Part shown: piece after piece, positions 50,201 through 60,374 of the stretch | Numbering within the stretch: position 1 is the stretch's first letter | Layout: every line of letters begins with the position of its first letter | The notes under the pieces: model-generated | Told to the model about the DNA's origin: nothing | What the model saw: the letters and a program-made list of their open reading frames with translations, nothing else | Databases searched by the model: none | Assembly (NCBI RefSeq): GCF_022808175.1 | Contig: NZ_JALGBX010000013.1 | Span: 124,001-188,000, forward strand | Reading direction: 5' to 3' | Length of the DNA stretch: 64,000 bases | DNA from: Streptomyces sp. AP-93 | GTDB lineage: Bacteria > Actinomycetota > Actinomycetes > Streptomycetales > Streptomycetaceae | Translations under genes and position numbers: made by a program

Positions 50201-53200
50201 TCACTTGCCCAGGTAGGCGTTGATGATCGTGACCTCGGAGACGTTGCCCTGCTTGTCGGTGACCTGGGCCCGGAAGGAGATCCCCCGCTCCTTCGCGGGG
50301 TTGCGGACGGAGAACGCGCCGTCGGTGACCGTGACGGGCTTCCAGGTCGTGCCCCCGTCTGCGCTCACGGAGACCGTCAGCGACGTGAGGTTCTTCCCGG
50401 CGGCCGCGCCCTGCACGGTCACGGGGATCCGGGTGACCTTGCCCGCCGGGGCGCGGGAGGCCATGTCGAGCGGGGCCCGGAAGCGCACCGTGGAGACCGG
50501 GAGCGAGGTCCGGGCGGCTACCTGGCGGGAGCGGAAGATGAAGCTCGTGTCGATGCGGGTGGAGACGGGGGAGACGTCCGGCGACCGCTCGACGGAGGTG
50601 GCCAGCCGGTACTCGGCTTCGGCGCCGTCGACCGTGAAGGGCTCCCAGCCGCTCAGCGGGTCCTCGTTCTCGGCGACCTTGACTCCGTTGCGGTACAAGG
50701 TGGTGGCGGCCTTGGTGAGAGCCGAGGAGCCGCCGTGTCCCGCGCCGTCGCCGAAGAGGGGCACCGCGGCGGTGATGGTCTGCTCGCCCGTCTCCGGGTC
50801 GGGCGCGGTGCGGAACACGCCCAGGCCCTTGCCCAGGAGCGGCGAGAAGACTCCGGTGTTGAAGGTCTCGCGGTGGGAGGAGCCCGCCGTGTAGCGCTTC
50901 GGCTCCAGGGCGGCCTGGTCCGCCTCGATGCGCTGGTTGCCGTCTTCGTCGGGGGCACCGAGCTGCCAGAACCCGCTCCGCCAGGTCGCCCCGTCGAGGG
51001 CGGAGAGCAGGAGCGTGCGGGTGCCGGGAGCGGGCTGGACGCCTCCGTAGAGGTCGCCTTCACGCATGCCGGGCAGGGTGGGGGCGGCGTAGGCGTAGCC
51101 GGACTTGCCGGGGGCGGGCACGCCCATGTTCACGGAGAGTTTCGCCAGCGCGGACGCCTTTACGTGCCGCGTGTACCCGGTGGCGAGGCGCTTCGTCACG
51201 CCACCGAGGGCAACGGAGTACTGGGTGGCCGGGTCCTTGAGGAAGGTCGCCTGCCAGCTCTGGGTGAGCGAGCCGTCGGTCACGGCCGGCCCCATGTGGG
51301 CGGTGCGGAATCCCGTGTATCCCTGGGGGAGGACCCAGCCGTTGCCGATGTAGCCGTCGCCGACCGTCTGTTGGTAGTACGGCAGGGCGAAGTCGGCCGT
51401 GGACAGGCCGGGAACGGTGATGTCCACCAGCTTCGCGGTCCGCGCGTCGACCGTGACCTTGGTGGTGCCGGAAACCTCCAGCCGGGGCTGGACCAGCCAG
51501 TCGACGCCCCGGGCGAGGTCCGACTCGTCCTGGTACACGGAGCCGTGGAGGGCGTAAGTGCCCTTGGGGAGACGGAGGGTGCTGGGGCCGGCCTCGTTGC
51601 GGACACCCACCCATATGCCGTCGGCGGCGCCTGCGATGCCGAACAGGGAGTGGGAGAACGCGCGGGCGGCTGAGCCGTCGCGGTCGAGGGTCGTGATGGT
51701 GACGTCGTACGCCTCGGCCTCACGGACGGCCGCCGCGCCCGTACGCACCGACTGGCCGCCGCCGGTGGCGGTGACGTAGGCGGAGAAGGCGCCGTCGACA
51801 TCGCCGAGCCGCGTGTCGGCGGCCAGGTCGACCTCGGCCCGGCCCCCTGCGGGCACGGTCACCTTGTCGGCGCCGAGCGCGAAAAACCCGGCCGGGGCGG
51901 ACGTGCCCCGGGCATCGGTGCCGGTCACCGCGAGGTCGAGGGTGATGTCGGTGGTGCCGAGATTGCGGTAGGCGATCTTCTTGGTGAGCGGCACGTCGTC
52001 GGCGTGCGGCCACCGGGCCGTGCCGAGGGACACCGACGGCTGTTCGGTGATCACCGTCTGGGTGAGGGCCTTGTCCACTTGCACGCGGCCCGTGCCCTGC
52101 TGTTGAACGCCGGCCGAGCCGTCCTTCGTGGACGCGGTCAGCGCGCCCTTGAGCTCGGTTCCGGTCCAGCCGGGGTTCTTCTGCTTCAGCAGCGCTGCCG
52201 CTCCGGCCACGTGCGGGGTGGCCATGGAGGTGCCGCTCAGCTGCAGGTACCCCGGGGCGGGGTGCTGGGCCCCGGGGTCCGTGTCGAGCCTGCTCCCCGG
52301 GGCCGCCGCGGCGGCGATGCCCACGCCGGGCGCGGTGACGTCGGGCTTGACCGCGCCGTCGCCGACGCGCGGGCCCCTGCTGGAGAACTCCGCGAGGACG
52401 TCCTCGGCGTCGACGGCGCCGACGGTCAGGGCGGCGTCGGCGCTGCCGGGCGAGCCGACCGTGGACTCGCCGGCACCGTCGTTGCCCGCGGCGACGGCGA
52501 ACAGGACCCCCTTCTGCGCCGACAGCCGGTCGACGGTGGCCTCGACCGGGTCCACGCCGGGGAAGTCCCGGCTTCCGAGGCTGAGGTTGACGACGTCCGC
52601 ACCCTCGGCGACGGCCCACTCCATCCCCGCGATGACCGCGGAATCGGTGCCGTAGCCACGGTCGTCGAGGACCTTGCCGCTGATCACCCTGGCGCCGGGC
52701 GCGACGCCCTTGAGCGCCCCGCCGGACGCGGCCCCGGTCCCGGCCGCGATGGAGGCCACGTGGGTGCCGTGGCCGACGCGGTCGGTGGCGTCGGGGGAGT
52801 CGGAGAAGTTCTTCTCCCCGACGACCTGGCTCCTCAGGTCCGCGTGGGTCTTGTCGACACCGGTGTCCAGGACGGCGATCTTCACGCCCGTGCCGTCGAA
52901 CCCGGCCTGCCAGGCCCGGTCGGCGCCGATCTGCTTCGTGCTCTTGTCCAGGCTCGCCTTGCGTACGCCGTCCAGCCAGACCTTGCCGATGCCGGGGCCG
53001 GTGGCGCGCAGGCCGCGCGCGGTGGGCTCCGTCAAGGCCTCCCAGACCTTCGTGGCGTCAGCGGGCGAGGCCTTGACGGCTTCGGCGTTGACGGTCTGGA
53101 GGGCGTGCCCCGCCCCGTCGCCGGCGGCGGACCGCAGCTCCGCGCGCGCCGGGCCGGCGGAGCCCTCGTACTGGACGATCAGGCCGAGGCCGCCGCGGTG

Positions 53201-53572
53201 CAGTGCGCGCAGGGTCGGGTCGGCGAGTGTGGTGACGTCGAAGAGGCGCCGGTCCAGCTTGCCGGCGGCCAGCAGGGCCCGGGCGTCGGCGGGCAGGACC
53301 AGGGTGCGGCCGTCGGCGCGTTCGATCTCGACCGGTACGCGCTCACGCCCCTGGCCGGGCTCGAAGCGTACGACGGCGCCGCTGCCGTTCACGGTCACGC
53401 GGTCGCCGGTGATCAGCGTGACGGTCACGGGGGTGCCCGTGGTGCTGCTTGTGGGGGAGGCGGCGGGCGCCGCCCCTGCGGGGCCGGTCAGCCCCGTGCT
53501 GAGGGCGACGACGGCGGTGGCGAGGGCGAGGGCCCCCGCGGCACGTCGGGGCCTGTGGGTCCGTGTGAACAA
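50201..53572 (-). CDS. Secreted S8 family serine peptidase (subtilisin-like)
   Basis: A protein of 1123 residues from a TTG at 53572 with ACAGGAG 5 bases upstream; the longer frame to 53710 has no signal-peptide start. Signal peptide: AAGALALATAVVALSTGLTGPAGAA. The catalytic triad is Asp236 (AVLDTGVD), His268 (GHGTHVA) and Ser449 (SGTSMATPHVAGA), with oxyanion Asn364 (AAGND). An N-terminal prodomain (about 35-215) precedes the catalytic domain. The C-terminal 600 residues hold beta-sandwich domains typical of large Streptomyces S8 proteases. It should act outside the cell. Confidence 0.95.
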   Translation of the reverse strand: MFTRTHRPRRAAGALALATAVVALSTGLTGPAGAAPAASPTSSTTGTPVTVTLITGDRVTVNGSGAVVRFEPGQGRERVPVEIERADGRTLVLPADARALLAAGKLDRRLFDVTTLADPTLRALHRGGLGLIVQYEGSAGPARAELRSAAGDGAGHALQTVNAEAVKASPADATKVWEALTEPTARGLRATGPGIGKVWLDGVRKASLDKSTKQIGADRAWQAGFDGTGVKIAVLDTGVDKTHADLRSQVVGEKNFSDSPDATDRVGHGTHVASIAAGTGAASGGALKGVAPGARVISGKVLDDRGYGTDSAVIAGMEWAVAEGADVVNLSLGSRDFPGVDPVEATVDRLSAQKGVLFAVAAGNDGAGESTVGSPGSADAALTVGAVDAEDVLAEFSSRGPRVGDGAVKPDVTAPGVGIAAAAAPGSRLDTDPGAQHPAPGYLQLSGTSMATPHVAGAAALLKQKNPGWTGTELKGALTASTKDGSAGVQQQGTGRVQVDKALTQTVITEQPSVSLGTARWPHADDVPLTKKIAYRNLGTTDITLDLAVTGTDARGTSAPAGFFALGADKVTVPAGGRAEVDLAADTRLGDVDGAFSAYVTATGGGQSVRTGAAAVREAEAYDVTITTLDRDGSAARAFSHSLFGIAGAADGIWVGVRNEAGPSTLRLPKGTYALHGSVYQDESDLARGVDWLVQPRLEVSGTTKVTVDARTAKLVDITVPGLSTADFALPYYQQTVGDGYIGNGWVLPQGYTGFRTAHMGPAVTDGSLTQSWQATFLKDPATQYSVALGGVTKRLATGYTRHVKASALAKLSVNMGVPAPGKSGYAYAAPTLPGMREGDLYGGVQPAPGTRTLLLSALDGATWRSGFWQLGAPDEDGNQRIEADQAALEPKRYTAGSSHRETFNTGVFSPLLGKGLGVFRTAPDPETGEQTITAAVPLFGDGAGHGGSSALTKAATTLYRNGVKVAENEDPLSGWEPFTVDGAEAEYRLATSVERSPDVSPVSTRIDTSFIFRSRQVAARTSLPVSTVRFRAPLDMASRAPAGKVTRIPVTVQGAAAGKNLTSLTVSVSADGGTTWKPVTVTDGAFSVRNPAKERGISFRAQVTDKQGNVSEVTIINAYLGK

Positions 53573-53800
53573 CTCTGCTCCTGTGGAAGGCGCGCACGGC
53601 GGCCGGAGCCGTGGCGCGCGCCCCGTCGTATGGCGCACGTGGCGTACGCGCGGTGTGTGCGTGGCGTGGTGGTGACGCCGGTCGCCGGGGCCGGCCGGCC
53701 CGTTTCCCACCGGCCCCTAGGGGGAGAGGCGGGGGGTGGGAGGGCGAGCCGTCCGGGCCGCGCGGCGACCGGGGTACGGCAGCAGTCCACCGGCTCGCGC

Positions 53801-53836
53801 ATTGTTCAGCAGCCTCGATCCGGGCGGCTGAACAAT
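53801..53836. promoter_or_regulatory. 10-bp inverted repeat between protease and nSTAND genes
   Basis: ATTGTTCAGC (53801-53810) and GCTGAACAAT (53827-53836) match perfectly across a 16-base spacer. The spacer allows further pairing of GCC with GGC. The rest of the 350-bp divergent region between the protease (start 53572) and the nSTAND gene (start 53923) shows nothing else clear. It could be an operator for the HTH-containing nSTAND protein or another regulator. Confidence 0.6.
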
Positions 53837-53922
53837 TGATTTCCTGGCCGAAGAGGCTCTTGTGGCTGCTGGTGCCCCCTCCTACGGTGGAAAAGATCTT
53901 GATCCCGGGGGAGGGGAGCAGC

Positions 53923-56900
53923 ATGGGAAGCGGAGCGGGACGGCCGGAGAAGGCGCTCGACCCACAGGCTGGTCCAACCGCCCGGTTCGCCGGTGAGCTC
54001 CGCACACTGCGCCGGGCGGCCGGCTCCGTCCCCTACCGCGAACTGTCCGCGCGGGCCGGCTATTCGGTGACGGCGCTCTCCCAGGCCGCCGCCGGGAACC
54101 GGCTCCCGAGCCTGCCCGTGGCGCTGGCCTACGCCGAGGCCTGCGGCGGCGCCCGTACGGAATGGGAACGACGGTGGCGCGAGGCCGAAGCCGAATCCGC
54201 GACCGAGGCCCTGGCCTCCCTCGAGCTCGCCGCCGACACCGGCGGCACTCCGCCCTACCGGGGCCTGACACGCTTCGAACCCGAGGACGAGCCGGTGTTC
54301 TTCGGCCGGGAACGCCTGACCGACCAACTGACGGCCCTGCTCGCCGAACACCGCTTCGGCGTCGTCCTCGGCCCCTCCGGCAGCGGCAAGTCCTCCCTGC
54401 TGCGGGCCGGTCTCATCCCGCGGCTGCGCCGCTCCGCCCCGCCGCTGCCGCCCGCCGCGGCCGTGCGCGTCCTCACCCCCGGCGAACACCCGATGCGGAC
54501 CCACGCGCCGGTTCTCACCCCGGCCGCCGGAGACGGCGAGACCTGGCTGATCGTCGACCAGTTCGAGGAGGTCTTCACCCTCTGCGCAGACCCCGACGAA
54601 CGACGGGACTTCCTCGCGGCCCTCCTCGCCGCCCGCCACCCCGGAAGCCGGATCCGCGTGGTGCTCGGCGTGCGCGCCGATTTCTACGCGAACTGTCTGG
54701 CCCACCCCGCCCTGGCCGAGGCCGCCCGAGCCGCGACCCTCCCCGTGGGCCCGCTGACCGCCGAGGAGATGCGCGGCGCGATCGTGCGCCCCGCCGCGGC
54801 GGCCGGTCTCACCGTCGAACGTGCCCTCACGGCCCGGCTCGTGGAAGAGGTCACCCGCGAACCCGGCAGCCTGCCGCTGCTCTCCCACGCCCTGCTGGAG
54901 ACCTGGCGGCGCCGCCGCGGCCGCACGCTGACCCTGGCCGGACACGAGGCGGCCGGTGGCCTGCGCGGCGCCCTGGCCCAGACCGCCGAGGAGGTGTACG
55001 CGGAACTGGGCTCCGACCGCGCCCCCGTCGCGCGTCGCCTCCTGCTGAACCTGATCACCCCCGGCGACGGAGCCCCCGACACCCGGCGTCCCGTCCCCCG
55101 CGACACCCTCGTGCCACCGGACTCGCCGGAGGCCGCCGAGGCGGGGTCCGTGCTGGACCGGCTGGCCCGGGCCCGGCTCGTCACCCTGGACCGGGACGTC
55201 GTGGACCTGGCGCACGAAGCCCTGATCACCGCGTGGCCGCGGCTGCGCGGCTGGATCGACACCGACCGCGAACGGCTGCGACGCCACCGCCGGTTGACCC
55301 AGGCCACCCAGAACTGGCTGACCCGCCGACGCGACGCCGGGGCGCTCCTGCGGGGAGGGGAACTGGCCGAGGCCGAGGCCACGTTCGCGCACGACGCGGG
55401 CCGCTCCGCCGAGCTGATCCCGACGGAGCGGGAGTTCCTCCGTGCGGGCCTCGCGTCCCGGGCCCGCACGCATCGAATCCGCCGCGGCGTGACCTCGGTC
55501 GTCGGCCTCCTCCTCGTCCTCCTCACGGTGGCGGGCACGACCGCCTGGCAGCAGGGCCGCGACAACGTCCGCCAGCGGGTCGACGCCGAGATCCGGCGGG
55601 CCAAGGGGAAGGAACTGACCGCCGGTCAGCTGGCAGCCGTGGCCCAGGGCCTGCGGAGCTCCGACCCTGCGCTGGCGATGCGGCTGAGCGTGGCCGCCTG
55701 GCGGCTCGCCGAGACCGCCGAGACCCGGTCGGCGCTGCTGGCGGCGTCCGTCCAGGCCGAGTCGGACGCCTACGACGTGCCGGACGCGGCGGGCCCCTGG
55801 AACTCCCATCCGGCGCTCCCGGTCCGGCTGAGCGCGGACGGCCGCATCGCGGTCACCGTCGACGTGGACTCCGTACGCGCCTGGGACGTCACGAAGAGGA
55901 CGCCGGTCGGGCCGGAGACGGCCCTCGACCCGGACACTCTGTTCCGCGGGATCTCCCCGGACGGCCGCACCGCCCTGGTGCAGCGGACCGGCGGGAAGAC
56001 GGAGCCCGGATCCGGGACCGGGGCGCGTCGACTGGACCTGGCGTCCGGGACGGCGCTCGACGCCGCGCCCCGGCCGGCGGGCCCTTCCATCACCTGGACC
56101 GCTGCCGAACAGGTCGTCGCCAACCTGGACATGGACGGTGCCACCAGCCGGCTCTCGCTCCGGGACGCACGAAACGGCCGCACCCTGCTGGAGGTGCCGA
56201 CCGGACGGCATCCGATGTGGGCGCTCAGCCCGGACGGACGCCACCTGGCCCTGTGCGCCAGGGGAGGGGATGCCGCGAACTCCTTCGAACGAACCGACGT
56301 GCCCCTGAAGGTCTGGGACGTGGCCCGGAGCACGGAGCTGCCCGCCACCCGACCCGGCGGGTGTGCCGTCGACTCGTTCCGATTCACCGGCGACGGCGCC
56401 GTCCTCGTGACCCGGGCGACGGACGGCCTGAGCCTGTGGGACCCGATCACGGGCAGGGAACCGGCCAGGATCGATCACCACGGCCTGACCGAGGTGACCA
56501 CCAGCCCCGACGGCCGGTTCGCCGCGGCCGTCGACGGCCGGGAGATCCTGATGTGGCGACTCGCCGCGCCCGAACGGCCGGTCTTCCGTTACTCCCTCGC
56601 CAACGGGGCCGCCTCCCAGCTCCGGATCGACCCGAAGGACGGCGTCATCAGGTACCTGACCGAACGCCGGCTCGGGGACACCATGGTGCGTACGATCTCC
56701 TACGGACCGGCCGCGACACCGGACTGGAACCCCGAACCGGCGTCGACGGGCGCCTTCAGCGCGGACGCCACGACCGTCGCGGTCGACCGCCGGCAGGGCG
56801 CCGGCACCTGGTTCGAGGCCTACGCCGTCGCCGACGGCCGGCGCACCGCCCGCACCCCGTCGGCCGACTGCCCGAAGGCCGTACCGGGATCCACCGAAAC

Positions 56901-57852
56901 GCCCGCAGAACGTGACTGCCGTGTCCTGCTCGCGCTCACCCCCGACGGACGAACCCTCGCCCACGCCCGAACCGAGTCCGCCGAAGGCTCCGAAGCCGCG
57001 GACGCACAACGGCAGACCGCCCAGGAGCCGACCCTGTGGGACGTGCGGACGGACTCGTCCCGCCCGCTCCCCACGGGCGCGGAACCGCCGTTCGCCGCCC
57101 GGATGCCCATCACGGGACTGGCCGTCTCGCCCGACGGCCGGTCCCTGCTCACGACGCGCGCGGGCGTTGACGCCCTGGACGTCCGGGACTTGGCGAGCGG
57201 ACGCCGGACCCGACCCCAGGAACTCACGAAGGACCGGATCTCCTCCACGGCCGGCCCGCGGAGCGACCGAGCCGCCCCGGTCGCGGTCCGCCCCGACGGC
57301 CGACTCCTCGCGACCCCCTCGAACACCTTCGACATCACCACCGGCCGGCGCACCGAGCGGGGCCCCACCACGGAACGGGGCGGGGTGATGACCTACAGCC
57401 CCGACGGCACGCGCCTGGCGGTCGGCGACACGACGGGCGGGGTCACCCTGTGGGACGGGGACGCCGAGCGACGACTGGCCACCCTCCCGGCCGGGTTCGA
57501 CGCGGTCGGCCTCGACTCCGCGAGGTCCGTCACCGCCTTGGCCTTCTCTCCCGACGGCCGGACCCTTGCCGTGGCGGGCGCCTCCGGCACGCTCCGGCTC
57601 TGGGACGTGAACTCGGGCCAACCACTGGGACCACCGCTGCCGGCCCCGGGCGACGGGATCGTCGCCGTCGCCTTCTCTCCCGACGGACGAACCCTGCACA
57701 GCATGGGCGAACACAGCACCGTCCGCACCCACCAGGTGACCCCGGTCCGACTCGCGGAGTCGGTCTGCACTCGTGCGGGATCCGGACTCTCCCGGTCCGA
57801 CTGGCACACCTACCTCCCGGACCTCCCTTACCGAAAGACCTGCGCATCATGA
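53923..57852 (+). CDS. HTH - nSTAND NTPase - WD40 repeat protein
   Basis: A protein of 1309 residues from ATG at 53923 with GGGGAG upstream. Residues 18-75: XRE-like HTH (RFAGELRTLRRAAGSVPYRELSARAGYSVTALSQAAAG). Residues 115-500: nSTAND1 NTPase with an FxGRE entry (PVFFGRERL), Walker A GPSGSGKS (150-157), Walker B WLIVDQFEEVF (Asp212) and helical/WH regions (VVDLAHEALITAWPRL). One TM helix (about 523-545). The rest is WD40-like repeats of the SPDGRTL type. This architecture is common in Streptomyces as a putative signalling or conflict protein. Confidence 0.93.
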   Translation: MGSGAGRPEKALDPQAGPTARFAGELRTLRRAAGSVPYRELSARAGYSVTALSQAAAGNRLPSLPVALAYAEACGGARTEWERRWREAEAESATEALASLELAADTGGTPPYRGLTRFEPEDEPVFFGRERLTDQLTALLAEHRFGVVLGPSGSGKSSLLRAGLIPRLRRSAPPLPPAAAVRVLTPGEHPMRTHAPVLTPAAGDGETWLIVDQFEEVFTLCADPDERRDFLAALLAARHPGSRIRVVLGVRADFYANCLAHPALAEAARAATLPVGPLTAEEMRGAIVRPAAAAGLTVERALTARLVEEVTREPGSLPLLSHALLETWRRRRGRTLTLAGHEAAGGLRGALAQTAEEVYAELGSDRAPVARRLLLNLITPGDGAPDTRRPVPRDTLVPPDSPEAAEAGSVLDRLARARLVTLDRDVVDLAHEALITAWPRLRGWIDTDRERLRRHRRLTQATQNWLTRRRDAGALLRGGELAEAEATFAHDAGRSAELIPTEREFLRAGLASRARTHRIRRGVTSVVGLLLVLLTVAGTTAWQQGRDNVRQRVDAEIRRAKGKELTAGQLAAVAQGLRSSDPALAMRLSVAAWRLAETAETRSALLAASVQAESDAYDVPDAAGPWNSHPALPVRLSADGRIAVTVDVDSVRAWDVTKRTPVGPETALDPDTLFRGISPDGRTALVQRTGGKTEPGSGTGARRLDLASGTALDAAPRPAGPSITWTAAEQVVANLDMDGATSRLSLRDARNGRTLLEVPTGRHPMWALSPDGRHLALCARGGDAANSFERTDVPLKVWDVARSTELPATRPGGCAVDSFRFTGDGAVLVTRATDGLSLWDPITGREPARIDHHGLTEVTTSPDGRFAAAVDGREILMWRLAAPERPVFRYSLANGAASQLRIDPKDGVIRYLTERRLGDTMVRTISYGPAATPDWNPEPASTGAFSADATTVAVDRRQGAGTWFEAYAVADGRRTARTPSADCPKAVPGSTETPAERDCRVLLALTPDGRTLAHARTESAEGSEAADAQRQTAQEPTLWDVRTDSSRPLPTGAEPPFAARMPITGLAVSPDGRSLLTTRAGVDALDVRDLASGRRTRPQELTKDRISSTAGPRSDRAAPVAVRPDGRLLATPSNTFDITTGRRTERGPTTERGGVMTYSPDGTRLAVGDTTGGVTLWDGDAERRLATLPAGFDAVGLDSARSVTALAFSPDGRTLAVAGASGTLRLWDVNSGQPLGPPLPAPGDGIVAVAFSPDGRTLHSMGEHSTVRTHQVTPVRLAESVCTRAGSGLSRSDWHTYLPDLPYRKTCAS

Positions 57853-57901
57853 CGAACGCACAGTCCTGCTCAGGGCGCGTCGTCCGCGGAGCCCGACGTC
57901 C

Positions 57902-58654
57902 TCAGGGCGCGGCCGGTCGGCCCGTCGGGCGGCGGCGGGCGCCCGCGCCCCCGCGCGCGCCGGCCAGCTCACGCTCGGCGCTCTCCAGCAGCATGTCCAG
58001 CGCGACCGGATAGGCGCTCTGCGGCATCCGGGCCGCGAGGAGTCCGGCGGTGGCCGCGATGTTCGGGTACGTCCCGGCCGGCAGGCGGGCGTACGTCGAC
58101 TCCCACCGCTCCTCATCGGACTCCCGGGCCTGCTCCGTCAGCGCCAGGGAACCCGCGTCGAGCGCCGCGAAGGCCAGACACTGGTCGATGTAGGCGTGGT
58201 AGATCCGTACGGCGTCCTCGTCGCCGAACCCCGCGCCGCGAAGGCTGCCGAGGATGGCCTCGTCGGCCGCGATCTCCCGGGGGCGCCCGGTCACCCGGCT
58301 CGCGGTCAGCAGGGCGGCCTGCGGATGGGCGAGGTAGGCACCGTGGATGCGCAGGCCCAGGGAGCGCAGGTCCTCGCGCCACCGCCCGGTCGGGACCCAG
58401 CCGGCGAGGGCCCGGCCGATGAGCTCCTCACCGATGGCGAGGGTGAGCCCGTCCATGCCGTCGAAGTAGCGGTAGAGGGTGCTGGGGTCCGCGCCCAGGG
58501 CGGCGCCGAGCCGCCGGGCGGTCAGGCCCGCGCCGCCGTGCTCCCGCACCATCCGCAGCGCCGTCTCGACGATCAGCCGCTCGGAGAGCACCGTGCCCTG
58601 CCGGGTCGGACGCCGCCGTCGGCGGGCCTCCTCCGCAACCACGTCCTTAGGCAT
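57902..58654 (-). CDS. TetR family transcriptional regulator
   Basis: A 250-residue protein with ATG start after GGAGG. The HTH (LIVETALRMVREHGGAGLTARRLGAALGADPSTLYRYFDGMDGL) is typical of the TetR_C_1/tetracyclin-like repressor class. The C-terminal ligand domain ends in a basic Arg/Ala/Gly-rich tail. It is divergent to a saccharopine-dehydrogenase-like gene over a 118-bp region containing an inverted repeat, so it probably controls that enzyme. Confidence 0.93.
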   Translation of the reverse strand: MPKDVVAEEARRRRRPTRQGTVLSERLIVETALRMVREHGGAGLTARRLGAALGADPSTLYRYFDGMDGLTLAIGEELIGRALAGWVPTGRWREDLRSLGLRIHGAYLAHPQAALLTASRVTGRPREIAADEAILGSLRGAGFGDEDAVRIYHAYIDQCLAFAALDAGSLALTEQARESDEERWESTYARLPAGTYPNIAATAGLLAARMPQSAYPVALDMLLESAERELAGARGGAGARRRPTGRPAAP

Positions 58655-58689
58655 CGCGGACTCGCCTCCTGGACCGTTCCCCGCCCTTA

Positions 58690-58719
58690 TGCCAACAGCA
58701 TTGACCTTAACTCTTGGCA
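58690..58719. promoter_or_regulatory. TGCCAA/TTGGCA inverted repeat in divergent TetR promoter region
   Basis: TGCCAA (58690-58695) and TTGGCA (58714-58719) with an 18-base spacer. It lies between the TetR gene and the divergent dehydrogenase gene, a plausible TetR site. Confidence 0.45.
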
Positions 58720-58772
58720 GACGGTTCCATCAGCCCCCTGGGGCACACGCCCCACCGAGAGAGGACCTCGCC

Positions 58773-60029
58773 ATGCGCGTTCTGCTTGTGGGTGCCGGCG
58801 GCGTCGGGAGTGCGATCGCCAAGATCGCCGCCCGCCGCGGCTTCTTCGACCGTTTCGTCGTCGCCGACTACGACCTGACCCGGGCCGAGGCCGCCGTCGC
58901 CGCCCTGGGTGAGGCGGAGCAGCGCTTCACCGCCTGCCGCGCGGACGCCTCCGACGAGGAGGAAGTCGCCCGGCTGCTCACCGAGCACGGGTGCGACGTC
59001 CTGATGAACGCAACCGACCCGCGCTTCGTGATGCCGCTGTTCAACGCCGCGCTGGCGGCCGGCACCCACTATGTGGACATGGCCATGTCGCTGTCCCGCC
59101 CGCACCCTGCGGACCCGTACGGCACGTGCGGGGTGAAGCTCGGCGACGAGCAGTTCGAACGGGCCGCGGAGTGGGAGAAGTCGGGCCGGCTCGCGCTCGT
59201 CGGCATGGGCGTGGAGCCCGGCCTCTCGGACGTCTTCGCCCGCTACGCGGCCGAGGAACTCTTCGACGACATCGAGGAGCTCGGCATCCGGGACGGGGCC
59301 GATCTGACCGTCGAGGGCTACGACTTCGCACCGTCCTTCAACATCTGGACGACGATCGAGGAGTGCCTGAACCCTCCCGTGGTGTACGAGCGCGAGCGCG
59401 GCTGGTTCACCACCGAACCGTTCAGCGAGCCGGAGGTCTTCGACTTCCCCGAGGGCATCGGCCCCGTGGAGTGCGTCAACGTCGAGCACGAGGAGGTCCT
59501 CCTCGTCCCGCGCTGGGTCGGAGCCCGCCGGGTCACCTTCAAGTACGGCCTCGGCGACGATTTCATCGGCAAGCTCAAGACCCTCCACGCGCTCGGCCTG
59601 GACTCCACCGAACCGGTCACCGTCCGCGGCGAGGACGGCAGCCCGGTCCGCGTCTCACCGCGCGACGTGGTCGCGGCCTGCCTGCCCGACCCCGCGACCC
59701 TCGGTGACCGGATGACCGGCCGCACCTGCGCCGGGACCTGGGTCAAGGGCACCAAGGACAACCTGCCGCGCGAGGTGTACCTCTACCACGTGGTCGACAA
59801 CGAGTGGTCCATGCGCGAGTACGGCTCCCAGGCCGTGGTCTGGCAGACCGCCGTCAACCCGGTGGTGGCCCTCGAACTGCTCGCCGCCGACGTGTGGTCC
59901 GGGTCCGGAGTCCTCGGCCCGGAGGCCCTGCCGCCCCGCCCCTTCCTCGACCTGCTCACCGCGTACGGTTCCCCCTGGGCGATCCGGGAACAGGACCCGA
60001 GCCCGGCCGGTCGTGCCGGCGGGCGCTGA
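58773..60029 (+). CDS. Saccharopine dehydrogenase-like oxidoreductase
   Basis: A protein of 418 residues from ATG at 58773 with GAGAGGA. The N-terminal Rossmann NAD(P) motif is MRVLLVGAGGVGSAIAKIA with the acidic VVADYDLTRAEA. Motifs CDVLMNATDPRFVMPLFNAALAAGTHYVDMAM and LVGMGVEPGLSDVFARYAAEEL match the saccharopine dehydrogenase/carboxynorspermidine dehydrogenase superfamily. The substrate is not clear: lysine, polyamine or another amino-acid condensation. The long upstream frame overlaps the TetR region and is rejected. Confidence 0.9.
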   Translation: MRVLLVGAGGVGSAIAKIAARRGFFDRFVVADYDLTRAEAAVAALGEAEQRFTACRADASDEEEVARLLTEHGCDVLMNATDPRFVMPLFNAALAAGTHYVDMAMSLSRPHPADPYGTCGVKLGDEQFERAAEWEKSGRLALVGMGVEPGLSDVFARYAAEELFDDIEELGIRDGADLTVEGYDFAPSFNIWTTIEECLNPPVVYERERGWFTTEPFSEPEVFDFPEGIGPVECVNVEHEEVLLVPRWVGARRVTFKYGLGDDFIGKLKTLHALGLDSTEPVTVRGEDGSPVRVSPRDVVAACLPDPATLGDRMTGRTCAGTWVKGTKDNLPREVYLYHVVDNEWSMREYGSQAVVWQTAVNPVVALELLAADVWSGSGVLGPEALPPRPFLDLLTAYGSPWAIREQDPSPAGRAGGR

Positions 60030-60038
60030 GGACGGGTC

Positions 60039-60374
60039 CTAGCGCCCGGTGGCTGCCGGCGGCCATGGGGGCCAGGGCAAGGCCTCGTACTGCTGGGCGA
60101 GGAGTCTGCGGTTCTGGCGCCCCAGGGTCGTGAACCCCGCGATGAGGGTCCCGGCGAAGGACATGCCGGCTATCGGCGGTGCCCAGTGGCTGTCCACGCC
60201 CACCGCCAGTAGCCACAACGTTGCACAGGCTGCCCCGAGGGCCAGCAGCAGCGCGATCCTGGCGGCGCGCGCCCGCCCCCGGCTCACCGCGATGCACCCG
60301 AAGCCGAGGGCCGCGCCCGGGGCGGCCGTGAGGACGAGGACGATCAGCAGGTAGAGGGCGTAGACGATCAGCAT
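60039..60374 (-). CDS. Small membrane protein
   Basis: A protein of 111 residues from ATG at 60374 (MLIVYALYLLIVLVL), with three hydrophobic segments followed by a basic tail (GRQNRRLLAQQYEALPWPPWPP). An ATG at 60428 preceded by a GGAG is an alternative that adds a soluble Cys/His-containing stretch (FEAGCHDFRGSRG). No family is recognised. Confidence 0.6.
   Translation of the reverse strand: MLIVYALYLLIVLVLTAAPGAALGFGCIAVSRGRARAARIALLLALGAACATLWLLAVGVDSHWAPPIAGMSFAGTLIAGFTTLGRQNRRLLAQQYEALPWPPWPPAATGR

Noticed and set aside
53573..53710. Longer N-terminus for the S8 protease
   Set aside because: The extra 46 residues are His/Arg-rich without signal character; the TTG at 53572 has a good ribosome-binding site and a normal signal peptide.
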